Shown: positions 13,969 to 23,410 of the stretch, in pieces
How positions within the stretch are numbered: the first letter of the stretch is position 1
How the letters are laid out: every line of letters starts with the position of its first letter
Assembly: GCA_002286855.1 (NCBI GenBank)
Contig: NRSV01000092.1
Span: forward strand, 25,124-89,123
DNA from: Bipolaris cookei
Taxonomy: Eukaryota; Ascomycota; Dothideomycetes; Pleosporales; Pleosporaceae
Direction of reading: 5' to 3'
DNA: 64,000 nucleotides
Made by a program: the position numbers and the translations under genes
Notes under the pieces: model-generated
What the model was told of the DNA's origin: nothing
What the model saw: the letters and a program-made list of their open reading frames with translations, nothing else
The model's database searches: none

Positions 13969-14936
13969 TTAACCAATGACAACTTTGCCCTCCTCGGGAA
14001 AGTCGTACGAGGGGACCTCAAGGTTGAGCGGGGCAGGCCCCTTTCTTATGCGGCCAGAGATATCGTAGTGGGATCCGTGGCAAGGGCAGAACCAGCCTCC
14101 AAAGTCACCAGCCTCGCCAATGGGGACACATCCAAGATGGGTGCAGACACCTGTTGCTGTTAACTCCAATCTCCATCTGTGCGGTTTGCGGTGTAACGTA
14201 CCCAACATGATCAACCACTCGGGCTTCTGGACACGGGCAGAGTCGGGCTGGGGGTCACGGAGAGATTCCCATTTGGTATCTTCAGCCTCCTTGATTTCGT
14301 CCTCGGTGCGGTGTCGGATAAAGACGGGCTTGCCTCGCCACTTGATAATGACCTGCTCTCATCAGCTTCCGATCGTTGGGTAGTCCATGTGATGTCGCAA
14401 AACATACGTTCTTGCCCTCGGGAATGGCAGCAAGGTCGATTTCAACCTTGGCTTGGGCCAAAACATCGGCAGAGGCAGACATGTTGACGAGGAAGTCTGT
14501 GAACGATTGGGTTAGCCGTTCGGTTCTCCATCAATTCGCGGACGCATGTCATCCAAAAAATAGCCAATTGCTCTCTCACAGCCCCGAACATGCCATATCA
14601 ATTCCGCTGAGCAATTTCCATCCGTCCATTGGGTTGTCGCGGTGCTGGTGACCTACCCTGTACGGTCGCCTTTGCACCAAGCGCACTCAGCGCACCCATG
14701 GTTCCAACCATGAAGTACTGGAACACCTTTGGTCCCGTCTCGCCACCCTTATTCCTGTACGCAGCAAACGAGGGGATCTTGGTCGTCTCCGGGGTGCCCT
14801 TGAAGGGGCTATCGAACGAGGAAGCCGAGGCGTTGCGGGTCTGCATGGCGGTGCAACCGGCCGCCCGGGCAACGGGCAATTGGTGAGCGGTCCATGAACG
14901 TGCAACGGCACGGGCGGTGTTGACGAGAGCGGGCAT
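13969..14936 (-). CDS. RIP1: Rieske iron-sulfur subunit of cytochrome bc1 (complex III)
   Basis: Nuclear-encoded [2Fe-2S] subunit that passes electrons from ubiquinol to cytochrome c1 in the mitochondrial inner membrane. Four exons: 14657-14936, 14408-14496, 14202-14352 and 13969-14150, with introns of 160, 55 and 51 nt; all phases fit. Product 233 residues. The N-terminus is a mitochondrial presequence rich in Ala, Arg and Ser. One membrane helix lies around [17 protein letters not shown]. The cluster-binding motifs CTHLGC and CPCHGSHYD are intact, so all ligands are present. Start is the first ATG of exon 1. The gene is divergent from the POA1-like gene. Confidence 0.96.
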
Positions 14937-15566
14937 CGTGGACGCGAGTGGGCGAGGGTTGTGGTCGTTGATGGAGAGGAGCTTGGGTTGACGATGTTGA
15001 AGTTTTGGTTGGTTTGGCAGGGAGCGTTATGTCAGGTGTCGTCTGATTGGCCAGAAGATCTCATGGCCGACGAACACCATCCAAGCGTCATCGCCCGAAC
15101 ACCACCATGGGCTTGTTGCAATTGGGATCTCGGCTGGGCTTGCTTGATACACAATATCGAACATTATGACTTTATCGTTGCTAAATATTTACCCCACAAT
15201 GTGATTTTCTAGCAAAGCGTGATATTGTATCGTCATTTAATCCGACCGGCTTCCGAACCCTCATTTCTCTTTTCTTAAAAAATCATATATTCACTCTTAC
15301 CACTAGAATGAAATTGTAGATCGTATGCACAAACTGTTGACCCATCCAAAATGAGTAATAGCCTTGGCGGCTGCCTGACTTCTAGTTTGTGGTCTCAATC
15401 CACTAAATTATTCCTTTGCTCATTTACTACTTTCCTCGTCACTGACAATCCCTTCCTTCTCACCAATTTTCACAGGGTGCTCGTCAGTACAACCTTCTTA
15501 GTTAGTACCTATCTGATTTACTACCTTATTCAACGTCACCTAATAACTTTCGAATAACTCGCAGCC
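14937..15566. promoter_or_regulatory. Divergent intergenic region, RIP1 / POA1-like
   Basis: About 630 bases between two divergent start codons. The right part is pyrimidine-rich, as in many fungal 5' UTRs. No gene supported. Confidence 0.5.
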
Positions 15567-16361
15567 ATGTCCAACAACAAAAACGCCTCCATAACTTCCT
15601 ACTTCAAGCCAAAAACCGGAGACCGCGATCAAACAATCCTCAAGAAACCTCCTAAAAATGAACCCGAAACCCTGCCAGTAGCAGAAACCCCAACATTCCA
15701 AGACACCAGCAAAGATAAATGCACAACACCATTATCCACATCCTCAGCCCTCCTCTTCTCAAAACGACAAGACACCAAGACCACTGCTACCCTCAAACCT
15801 CTTTCCTATAAAGACCTCCCCCCAAACCTTCCCTCCACCACCTCCACCACCCTCTCCCTAACCCACCACACTGGTCCCCTCTTCTCCGCACCCCCAGGCA
15901 CCTTGCTCCTCCACGCCTGCAACACTCAAGGCTCCTGGGGCTCGGGCATCGCACTAGCCTTTAAACAGCATTACCCTAACGCCTACACCATCTACCACGC
16001 CTTCTGTACCAAAGAGCATCCCCCCAAAGGTGGCAACCCGGTGCTAGTCGGTACGACACTCTTGATTCTGCCGGTGGACGGTGACAAGGGACATTGGATT
16101 GGGTGTCTGTTTACGAGTCGGAGGTATGGGAAGGGCAAGGATGGGGTGGGAGAGATTCTGAGGAATACGGGGAGGGCGGTTGAGGGGTGCTTGGGGCTTG
16201 TGGGGGTGATGGGGGAGGCGGTGGGTAGTGTGAGAATGTGTAGGATTAATAGTAGGAAGTTTGGGGTTCCGTGGGAGAGGACGGAGGGGGTGTTGCGGGG
16301 GGTTGTGGTAAGGGAGGGGTGGGTGGGGAGTGTGGAGGTGTGGAATACGGAGGGCAGTTAG
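15567..16361 (+). CDS. POA1: Poa1-like ADP-ribose 1''-phosphate phosphatase (macrodomain)
   Basis: Poa1 dephosphorylates ADP-ribose 1''-phosphate, a by-product of tRNA splicing; macrodomain fold. Single exon, 264 residues. The ligand-binding loop HACNTQGSWGSGIALAFK sits near residues 113-130, and the C-terminal INSRKFGVPWERTEGVL matches the Poa1 family block with FGVPW. The yeast protein is 177 residues; this one carries an extra N-terminal segment of about 80-100 residues. That segment starts with KNASITSYFKP, which resembles a PCNA-interacting (PIP) core but lacks the first Gln. The coding strand is C/T-rich up to about 16080 and strikingly G-rich after it. Start is the first ATG, preceded by an in-frame region with stops. 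Confidence 0.88.
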   Translation: MSNNKNASITSYFKPKTGDRDQTILKKPPKNEPETLPVAETPTFQDTSKDKCTTPLSTSSALLFSKRQDTKTTATLKPLSYKDLPPNLPSTTSTTLSLTHHTGPLFSAPPGTLLLHACNTQGSWGSGIALAFKQHYPNAYTIYHAFCTKEHPPKGGNPVLVGTTLLILPVDGDKGHWIGCLFTSRRYGKGKDGVGEILRNTGRAVEGCLGLVGVMGEAVGSVRMCRINSRKFGVPWERTEGVLRGVVVREGWVGSVEVWNTEGS

Positions 16362-16710
16362 GGGATGGATCTGAAGGGGTACGTGGTGGCTTATTAATGG
16401 GTATCGAATTTCGCATGCATGAAGTGGTAGAAGTGGGTTGATGAGTCTGTAGAGCTTCAAGTCATATCCAATTTTCTCAAGTAGCCGGTTTAAATTCAGC
16501 ATCATGCTCAGGCCACACAAAAGATGCAGTTTGGAATAGTTTAATTTATATCACAATTCGATCAAACAGACCTTTCATGTTCGCCCGAGCATAGTCAAAT
16601 CTCCATATCGAATTCCGTCAACTCGTCGAGTACTCTCGGCATGGTATATCCTGCTGAACGCCAAATGCAATGCAAACAATTCTTCTCCCCAAGTCTTGAA
16701 TAAGCGCAAG
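16362..16710. other. Convergent 3' intergenic region
   Basis: About 350 bases between the POA1-like stop and the DPB3-like stop. Likely two 3' UTRs; nothing else seen. Confidence 0.5.
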
Positions 16711-17478
16711 TTACTTGCTACCGTTAATAGCCGTGAACCCTCCTGTTGGCCGCCTAATTACTGGACTGGCAGGCTTGTTCTCGGTCGCTGGGGGCTGGCT
16801 TGGTGGTCCACGCATCTCCATCTCAATTTGCATGGCTGCGGCATCTTCCTCTGGCTCACTGTCCGCAACACGGTCTACTCCTTGATCGACTTCCATTGCA
16901 TCGGGCGTCTCCTCTGGCTTGTCTGGTGACTGCGAAGCCGTGGCGGCGCCATTCTCAGGTGTTTGGATCTTGTCTGCGGCATCTTCTTCCACCGTCTCTA
17001 CAGGCGCACCCAGTTTTGTCTGGCCATTTGCTAGAGGATCTTTCTTGCTTTCCTTCTCCTTCCTCTTCGCATCCTCTTTTTCCTTTTCCTCAATCCTCTT
17101 CTTTACCGTGCCCCATGTGCTCGTCTTGGGTGCGACATCGACGAGAAACTCGAGATTGTCGGTCTTTGCTACGGCGCTGCTGACATCGCGATACTGGATG
17201 TTGCGACGGGGCTTGCGCTCAGCTTTTACGACATTGTAGGTTGTAGTTGCGAGGTGCTGGATGAACATTTCTGTGGCGAGTGCGATGGCAAAGGCAGCGT
17301 TCTTAGAAGTTGTGATGCGCTCTGGGTCCGCTTGAATGATCTTCTGCACGCGTGCCACTGGTGAGAGAGTTAGCGGATGAGGTCGTGTGAATAACGACTA
17401 AATATTTTACTCACACGGAAGCGAAACATGGCCGGTAATCTCCTTGTTGGGCGCAATCGGAGTGTTGTTGTAGGGCAT
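16711..17478 (-). CDS. DPB3: Histone-fold protein of the Dpb3 / CHRAC-15 type
   Basis: Small histone-fold subunit of DNA polymerase epsilon and/or a chromatin-remodelling complex; dimerises with a Dpb4-like partner in the nucleus. Two exons, 17415-17478 and 16711-17357, with a 57-nt intron (17358-17414). The join restores SLPLARVQKIIQADPE, the conserved start of the histone fold. Product 236 residues. The fold spans about residues 18-105 and includes TTSKNAAFAIALATEMF. A Lys/Glu coiled stretch (EEKEKEDAKRKEKESKK) and a disordered acidic tail follow, longer than in yeast Dpb3. NF-YC-like assignment is possible but the LPLARVQKI entry fits Dpb3/CHRAC15 best. Divergent from the carboxypeptidase gene. 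Confidence 0.85.
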
Positions 17479-17908
17479 GGTGGAGGAGGGTATCTTGCTC
17501 TGGCTGTATGTGCTGTGGATTGCTAGGTGGGTACTTGTAGGTTGATGCACGATTCCAGCAGAGGTTCCACAATGCAGCGGAGGCGAATCGTATTCAAGGT
17601 GTTGATTGACGCGGTCAAGTCGTGCAAAATAGTCGGGTTGAAGGTACAGTCGCGTACGGTGGTGGTTCCGAGGTGCGGGTGAAGACCAATCCCCACACCC
17701 CTGTCTAACTTTGGACGATCGTTTCCTGGGGCCCGGGGTGACGCGGACATCAACCGTCCTCACCTGTGTTCTCTGGGGATATCTGTCACTCTAGATTCAT
17801 ACAGCTGTTCTATCTGTTGCAATACTGATTTGTCACGTGTCATTGCTCTATCGTCATTCTGTGCTGAATCGAGCATCCATTGCAGTACCACAAAGGTATA
17901 CATCAATC
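17479..17908. promoter_or_regulatory. Divergent promoter region, DPB3-like / carboxypeptidase
   Basis: 430 bases between divergent start codons. The carboxypeptidase frame is open back to 17837 but without an ATG before 17909. No gene supported. Confidence 0.5.
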
Positions 17909-19422
17909 ATGAAGCTTTCTATTGCTAGTTTGCTTGCCGTGACTGTCCCTGCCACCTCATTTTCACAGGTGCCGTTCCAAGAGACACTCGATGTTGAAGG
18001 ATTCCAGTTATACCAGAGCCAGTTCTCCGAACACCATGCCATCCGCATCAGAGAGCAACAAGACGACACGATTTGCAACGCTCACAGTAAACAATATACT
18101 GGTTGGCTAGATGTCGGCTCAAAACATATCTTCTTCTGGTACTTTGAATCACAGAAAAAGCCGTCCGAAGATCCGCTATTATTATGGTTGAGTGGAGGCC
18201 CAGGTGCGTCTGGCATGCTTGGAATGATGGGTGAATTGGGGCCATGCATGATCAATGAACATGGTAATGGCACTGTCTTCAACGAATACGGGTGGAACAA
18301 GAATGCCAACATCATCTTCGTCGACCAGCCGGCTGGCGTGGGTTTCAGTTATGTTGACCCAGACGTCCCGCTTCCGGCTACGAGCTTCACAGCGGCTGAA
18401 GACATGCATCATTTCCTGCAGTTGTTCACCAGCGATGTCTTCCCAAGCCTTTCTGGAAGAGACTTCCATATTACTGGAGAAAGCTATGCTGTAGGTTTCT
18501 TGCACCATAGTCAAGTGTACAGGCTGACCATCACCAGGGCCACTATGTTCCGGCACTCGGTGCGCAGATTATGTCCCAGAACCTTCTGTATCCAAAGCGA
18601 CCGCAAGTCAACCTCAAATCAACATTCACCGGTAATGCATATGTCTCACCCAAAGACACTACTTTTGGCTATTGGGAGACCCTTTGCACAACGAATCCCG
18701 GCGTCGAGAGCCCCGTGTTCAACCAGACACGCTGCGATATCATGGCAGCAAACCTACCTCGCTGCATGGAGCTCACCCAAATCTGTTATGACCACCCGGA
18801 TCCAGCCATATGCATCGCCGCTGAGACAGTATGTGACGAAGGGGTCATCCAATACTACGACGGCGAGTCCGGCGAAGGTGGTCGCAATCGCTACGACATC
18901 ACAGACGGGTGCGAGACGAAGGACGAATTGTGCTACCCTACTATCCCGAGGATACAAAAGTATCTTAATCTTCCATCGGTTCGGCAAGCTCTTAACGTGC
19001 CTGAAGCTGCGGGCAACTACTCGGTCCTATCTCTGGACATTACATGGGCATTTGTTCTGACTGGAGATGGTGTTCAGAGCACGCAGCCACAGGTCTTGTA
19101 CCTTCTTGAGCATGGTATCGACATGCTTTTCTACCAAGGAAACCTTGATCTTGCTTGTAATACTGCGGGAAACCTGCAATGGGCCAACACGATGCAGTGG
19201 AAAGGTCAGCCAGCGTTTGTTGCACAGCCGAAGAGAACATGGAAGAACGACGGAGAAGAAATAGGGTGGTTCAAGGAGGTAAAGACCAAGACTGCAAGCG
19301 GCAGAGAGACGACCTTTGCTTTTACAACGGTAGATAGAGCGGGGCATCTTGTTCCATTTGACAAGCCTAAGGAGGCGTTGGCACTCGTGGACAGGTGGTT
19401 GGAGAAGCGGAGCTTTGCCTAG
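17909..19422 (+). CDS. Secreted/vacuolar serine carboxypeptidase (peptidase S10)
   Basis: Releases C-terminal residues from peptides at acid pH, in the vacuole or outside the cell. Exons 17909-18490 and 18538-19422 with a 47-nt intron give 488 residues. The first 20 residues ([19 protein letters not shown]) form a signal peptide. The substrate-binding [14 protein letters not shown] block is present. The catalytic Ser is in GESYAGHY at about residue 192, and the intron falls right after GESYA. Asp ([11 protein letters not shown]) and His ([11 protein letters not shown]) complete the triad. Several N-glycosylation sequons and paired cysteines are visible. ATG 17909 is chosen over upstream open frame because it starts the signal peptide. 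Confidence 0.94.
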
Positions 19423-19954
19423 GTGTCGCGTGTATTGGTTATAGTAGTTGGCATGTTCCAAATTGCGCCTCCCCGAAAATTGTATGTAATGGCATGTTAC
19501 ACAGTATTCAAATGTGGTAGTGGTCCGCAGCTGGTGACAGACATGGTGGTTAGCTGGTTTGCATGATGGATTGATGTGGGTAAAATGACGAAAGCAAGCT
19601 CCTTCAGTGCGCAATCGCAGCAAGCTCGGGATAAGCACACGACAGCTCCAGCTCCGTGATCGCTACACTGTATGCAAATTCACAATGCAGGCACCACATC
19701 GGCCATTTGCATGCCATCATTGGCATCGCTTTGGGAGCCCAAAGCATGCGGTTCGTCCCCACCGATGATATCACTACAGCACTACGTCATCGCTATGTTA
19801 GTTTTGCGCGCAGAACAAACCCTTCATAAGGAGAGGGGAGAACACTCACCCTCAACATCATCATTCGCACATCTATTGCAATCTCTTTTCTCTTCGCTCA
19901 ATCAATCTTCCAATTTAAACCTTTTCCCCACGTTTCACAAACCGCCTACTCAAC
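19423..19954. other. Intergenic, upstream of hydrophilin-like gene
   Basis: About 530 bases. A stretch AAGGAGAGGGGAGAACA near 19829-19845 contains AGGGG, the core of the stress response element of yeasts. That would suit a stress gene downstream, but a 5-base core is weak evidence. Confidence 0.4.
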
Positions 19955-20425
19955 ATGTCTGGAAACTCAAGCGTCGGCAACAGGACCGTCTACGAGGCTG
20001 GCGACCAGGTCACCAAGTCCAACGCCGAGATCGAGCAGGAGAAGAAGGAGAACAGATTCCACGAGGGCAAGGAGAACTCCCACAAGGCTCTCGACTCAAG
20101 TATGTGGTCCCTTCGTTTGTTACATGTGTCGATGCACTTTTGGTCGTGCCGCGCAAGGCTTGGGCCAAACTCAACCACGATTGTGTCAACAAACAGATGC
20201 TAACTGCGGATGGCAGAGGACGAGCGATCAATCGCCAACAAGCTCGAGCGTGAGGAGAAGCGCGAGAAGGAGGGTGAGGAAAAGTCTCTCGAGGACCTGC
20301 AGAGGGAGAAGGATGCTACTCTGCCTGCACGTGCAAATGGTAACGAGCCCTCGAAGGGAGCCAAGATCGACCAGGAGCTGAGGGAGGAGGATGAGGCCAT
20401 GCTCAAGAAGAAGGGCGCTGCCTAA
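19955..20425 (+). CDS. Small, highly charged hydrophilin-like protein
   Basis: I do not recognise a named family. Exons 19955-20099 and 20217-20425, with a 117-nt intron, encode 117 residues. Splicing joins ALDS to KDERSIANK, keeping one continuous charged helix. The protein is dominated by Glu, Lys, Asp, Asn and Gly, has no Cys or Trp and almost no hydrophobic residues, and is predicted to be soluble and mainly disordered or helical. It resembles LEA/hydrophilin-type stress proteins of filamentous ascomycetes in composition only. No signal peptide or membrane segment. The start MSGNSSVGNRTVYEAGDQ follows a pyrimidine-rich leader with CAACATG context. Confidence 0.72.
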
Positions 20426-20824
20426 GTTTGTCGCTGTAAAAGACGATTTCGATACCCGCACTTTTTCACGCACATGCTCGGAGTTGGAGGGATATACGCA
20501 TAATGACTCGGATTGACGATAAAACGTCTCCACGAAAGCCTGGAATATGGCTGAGACATGAATGAAGATATATTCACCACCAGACCATTTATATATGAAG
20601 TTGCGATGCGATGCGGCTTAAGCTATCTTGGTGTAATGCATGCAGAACTCCCCACATTGCCGTGCTTGACTACCCCTCCATGCACTGTTCCTGACTCGCG
20701 CAGCCTCGGAATTGCCGCCGATACGCATGGCAATTATGACTTGCGCCCACGTTATTAACCGCCAATCGTAGACTCAACACTCATTCACCCATTGATTGCT
20801 GTATTACAAAGCATTACGACTTAC
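20426..20824. other. Intergenic
   Basis: About 400 bases between the hydrophilin-like stop and the SDR start. No gene or repeat seen. Confidence 0.5.
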
Positions 20825-21877
20825 ATGCCTGTTCTGCCGTCATCTAAGCTTTTCTTCCGCACTGCTACTGCCTTTGCCAAAGCCCTATTACGACCCCGTA
20901 TCGCCCCTTGCAGCACACAACTACAGAGTTACCTCCAACATCACGCTGCCAAAATGTCGACTAAGATGACTGAACGCCTCAAGGGTAAGACCATTGTCAT
21001 CACTGGTGCGTCTTCTGGCATTGGTAGATCAACAGCCCTCGAATTCGCCCGGACACAGCCAGATGAATTGAAGCTCATCTTGACTGCACGAAGAGAGGAC
21101 TCATTGAAAGAGCTTGCGCAGGAGATTAGCGGATTTGCAAAAGGCGTTAAAGTCCTTCCAGTTAAAATGGACATCAGCAAGCCCGATGAGGTCCAAAACT
21201 TTGTCAGCAACCTTCCTCAAGAGTTCAAGGATATCAATGTACTGGTCAACAATGCGTGAGTTGCCCCATGTATATCATGGCTTTTCTCTGCAGCTAACAT
21301 GATTGAAGTGGACTCGTCAAAGGCGTTGCCCAAGCTCCTGACATCTCCCCAGCCGACATCGATATCATGTTCAGCACAAACGTAACCGGCCTGATCAACA
21401 TGACGCAAGCCATCCTTCCCATCTTAAAGGCACGCCCCAGCCCCTCAGGCGACATCATAAACATTGGTTCTATTGCAGGCCGTGAGCCCTATCAGGGCGG
21501 GTCCATCTACTGTGCAACCAAGGCTGCAGTCCGAAGCTTCACAGACTCCCTGCGCAAGGAGCTGATCGCAACAAGGATAAGAGTCATAGAGATTGATCCA
21601 GGCCAGGTAGAAACTGAATTTAGTGTTGTAAGGTTCGGCGGAGACAAGGAAAAGGCAAAGAAGGTGTATGAAGGAGTTGAGCCTTTAACACCTGATGACA
21701 TTGCCGAGGTTGTCGTCTTTGCTGCCGGCAGGAGGGAGAACGTGGTACTTGCTGATAGCTTGATATTTCCAAACCACCAAGTAAGTCGGGTTGAAGGCCT
21801 GTAAAACAAACGACTGTTTCACTAACAAAATATAGGCGGCGGCTACAGTTATGCACCGGAAAACTGCTGGCCAGTAA
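20825..21877 (+). CDS. Short-chain dehydrogenase/reductase (YMR226C / YdfG-like)
   Basis: NADP-dependent classical SDR; the closest group I know (yeast YMR226C, bacterial YdfG) oxidises serine, threonine and 3-hydroxy acids. Three exons: 20825-21255, 21309-21780 and 21836-21877, with introns of 53 and 55 nt. Spliced product 314 residues. The cofactor motif TGASSGIG, the LVNNAG block and the catalytic YCATK (Tyr-x3-Lys) are intact. The ending ...IFPNHQAAATVMHRK is characteristic of the group and appears only after the second splice. Starting at 20825 adds about 43 residues rich in Arg, Ala and Ser that look like a mitochondrial presequence. ATG 20954 (MSTKMTERLKGK) would give the usual cytosolic length, so two isoforms are possible. 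Confidence 0.9.
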
Positions 21878-23410
21878 TCTCGATCGACGGCCTGTTCATA
21901 GAGATCGATCATCTGTATACAGACATGGATGATGTGTCACAAATTCGACTGTTATTATGAGGAGTGTATGTGCATTAAGTGTGCTATTCGCTACAGGTTA
22001 ATCACTTGTCAACTTGGTTGCAATAACTTTTATTGTTGTTAAACAGTCTCATTTTCGCTTATTACAGCTTCATCCACCGCCAGCACTGCAACCACCATCG
22101 CGCGGGATCAGCACACAATCGAATTTTGAATCCAACAGTGCCGATGATGACGACGTTAGAATATGCAAAGACAAAAAGTGTAAGCTGAGTTTCCTCATCA
22201 AGTAGGGAAATTCTGCAGAATGATGTCAGACAGCAGCCAGCAGCACTACTGCAAAGTGAGGCTGGTCGCGATTCCTTGAACCTACCCGAACGCTTCAGGT
22301 GTCTTGGGGAACCACGACGTAATAGGGCGATCGAACCAGATTACCGAGCACTCATCATTTACTAGACCCTGATATGTCATGGCAGCGCTAAACAATTGAG
22401 ATGTACCATAGCGCGTACCTCAAAACTGTCTTGCAAGCACAACATGCGACACATTACCTGTTATGTACAAGAACCAAAGCGTTCACCAATACGATTTGTA
22501 GCTTGAATCTATCACCCCAACCGATCGCTGTCCCCTATCCATGGTCCATGGCCATATCTGGACGCTTCTGGGGAATTCCGAACCAAGGTTCTCTGTTGCA
22601 AACATTACTGGACGCGCAGGCAGCCTCGCCGATCTACGGGGTAGATGCGTGGGCGGCGACAATCATTTGGCGTCGTGCTCTGACCTCACGATCCAACGCA
22701 TGGTATTCGCTGCCAGATATATCCCATTGTCTTGATTCGTTGGACGTAGTTCGCGAACGGACATTTTCGTCGCATGCCACAAATGTGATTCGCGAGAGTA
22801 TTTTTATTCTTTTTTATTCGGGTTGTGCTGCTTGTCGGACTTCCGAAGCCCGCGTCTTTTCCCACACCAATCGGCACTCACGGAAACTTCATCAAATGTT
22901 AATCTTACATCATCCTTCATCATGGTATGCGAACGGCATGGTGAGACAAACCAGTGGCTAAGTCCGTTTGCGAGTGAATTGCTATTTGCTCTCGTCAGCG
23001 TAAAAGCGTTTGCCTCTGCGTCAGGACACAATACTTTTATTTGCGACAAAGGTGTCAATGACTGACACGACACGTCTCTGCATAAATTGTTCGCGCGCGC
23101 CCAAGACCCAGCCGGTTTCATCTCCCCTGTGGGAAACCTATTGCGCACGTACCATACTTTGTTGAAGCCCAATAGCTTGGGCGCTAAGACCATTAACCGT
23201 GGGTTTCCATTTCACTGTTGCACACGTGCGCTCGTGATAAGGGTGGTGAACGTTGGCTCGGGAAGCAGGTTTCATTCATATCTCGGCGCAAGAGCCTTTG
23301 AGTTGCTCTCTTGTCGACAGCTTTGTCCGACTGCCTTCGCTTTCAACACACGCAACCTTCACTAACACGCACACACATCCGAAAATTTTTTTAAATTTAT
23401 ATATAGCGAC
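21878..23410. other. 1.5-kb intergenic region without a supported gene
   Basis: Small ORFs occur on both strands (for example 22401-22961 plus and 22804-23193 minus), but they overlap each other and none shows motifs, a signal peptide or clear splice structure. It probably holds the 3' UTR of the SDR gene and the promoter of the acidic-protein gene. The last 60 bases before 23411 are T/A-rich. Confidence 0.45.

Noticed and set aside
22401..22961. 186-codon plus-strand ORF
   Set aside because: Overlaps an opposite-strand ORF of equal quality, no domain, no signal peptide.
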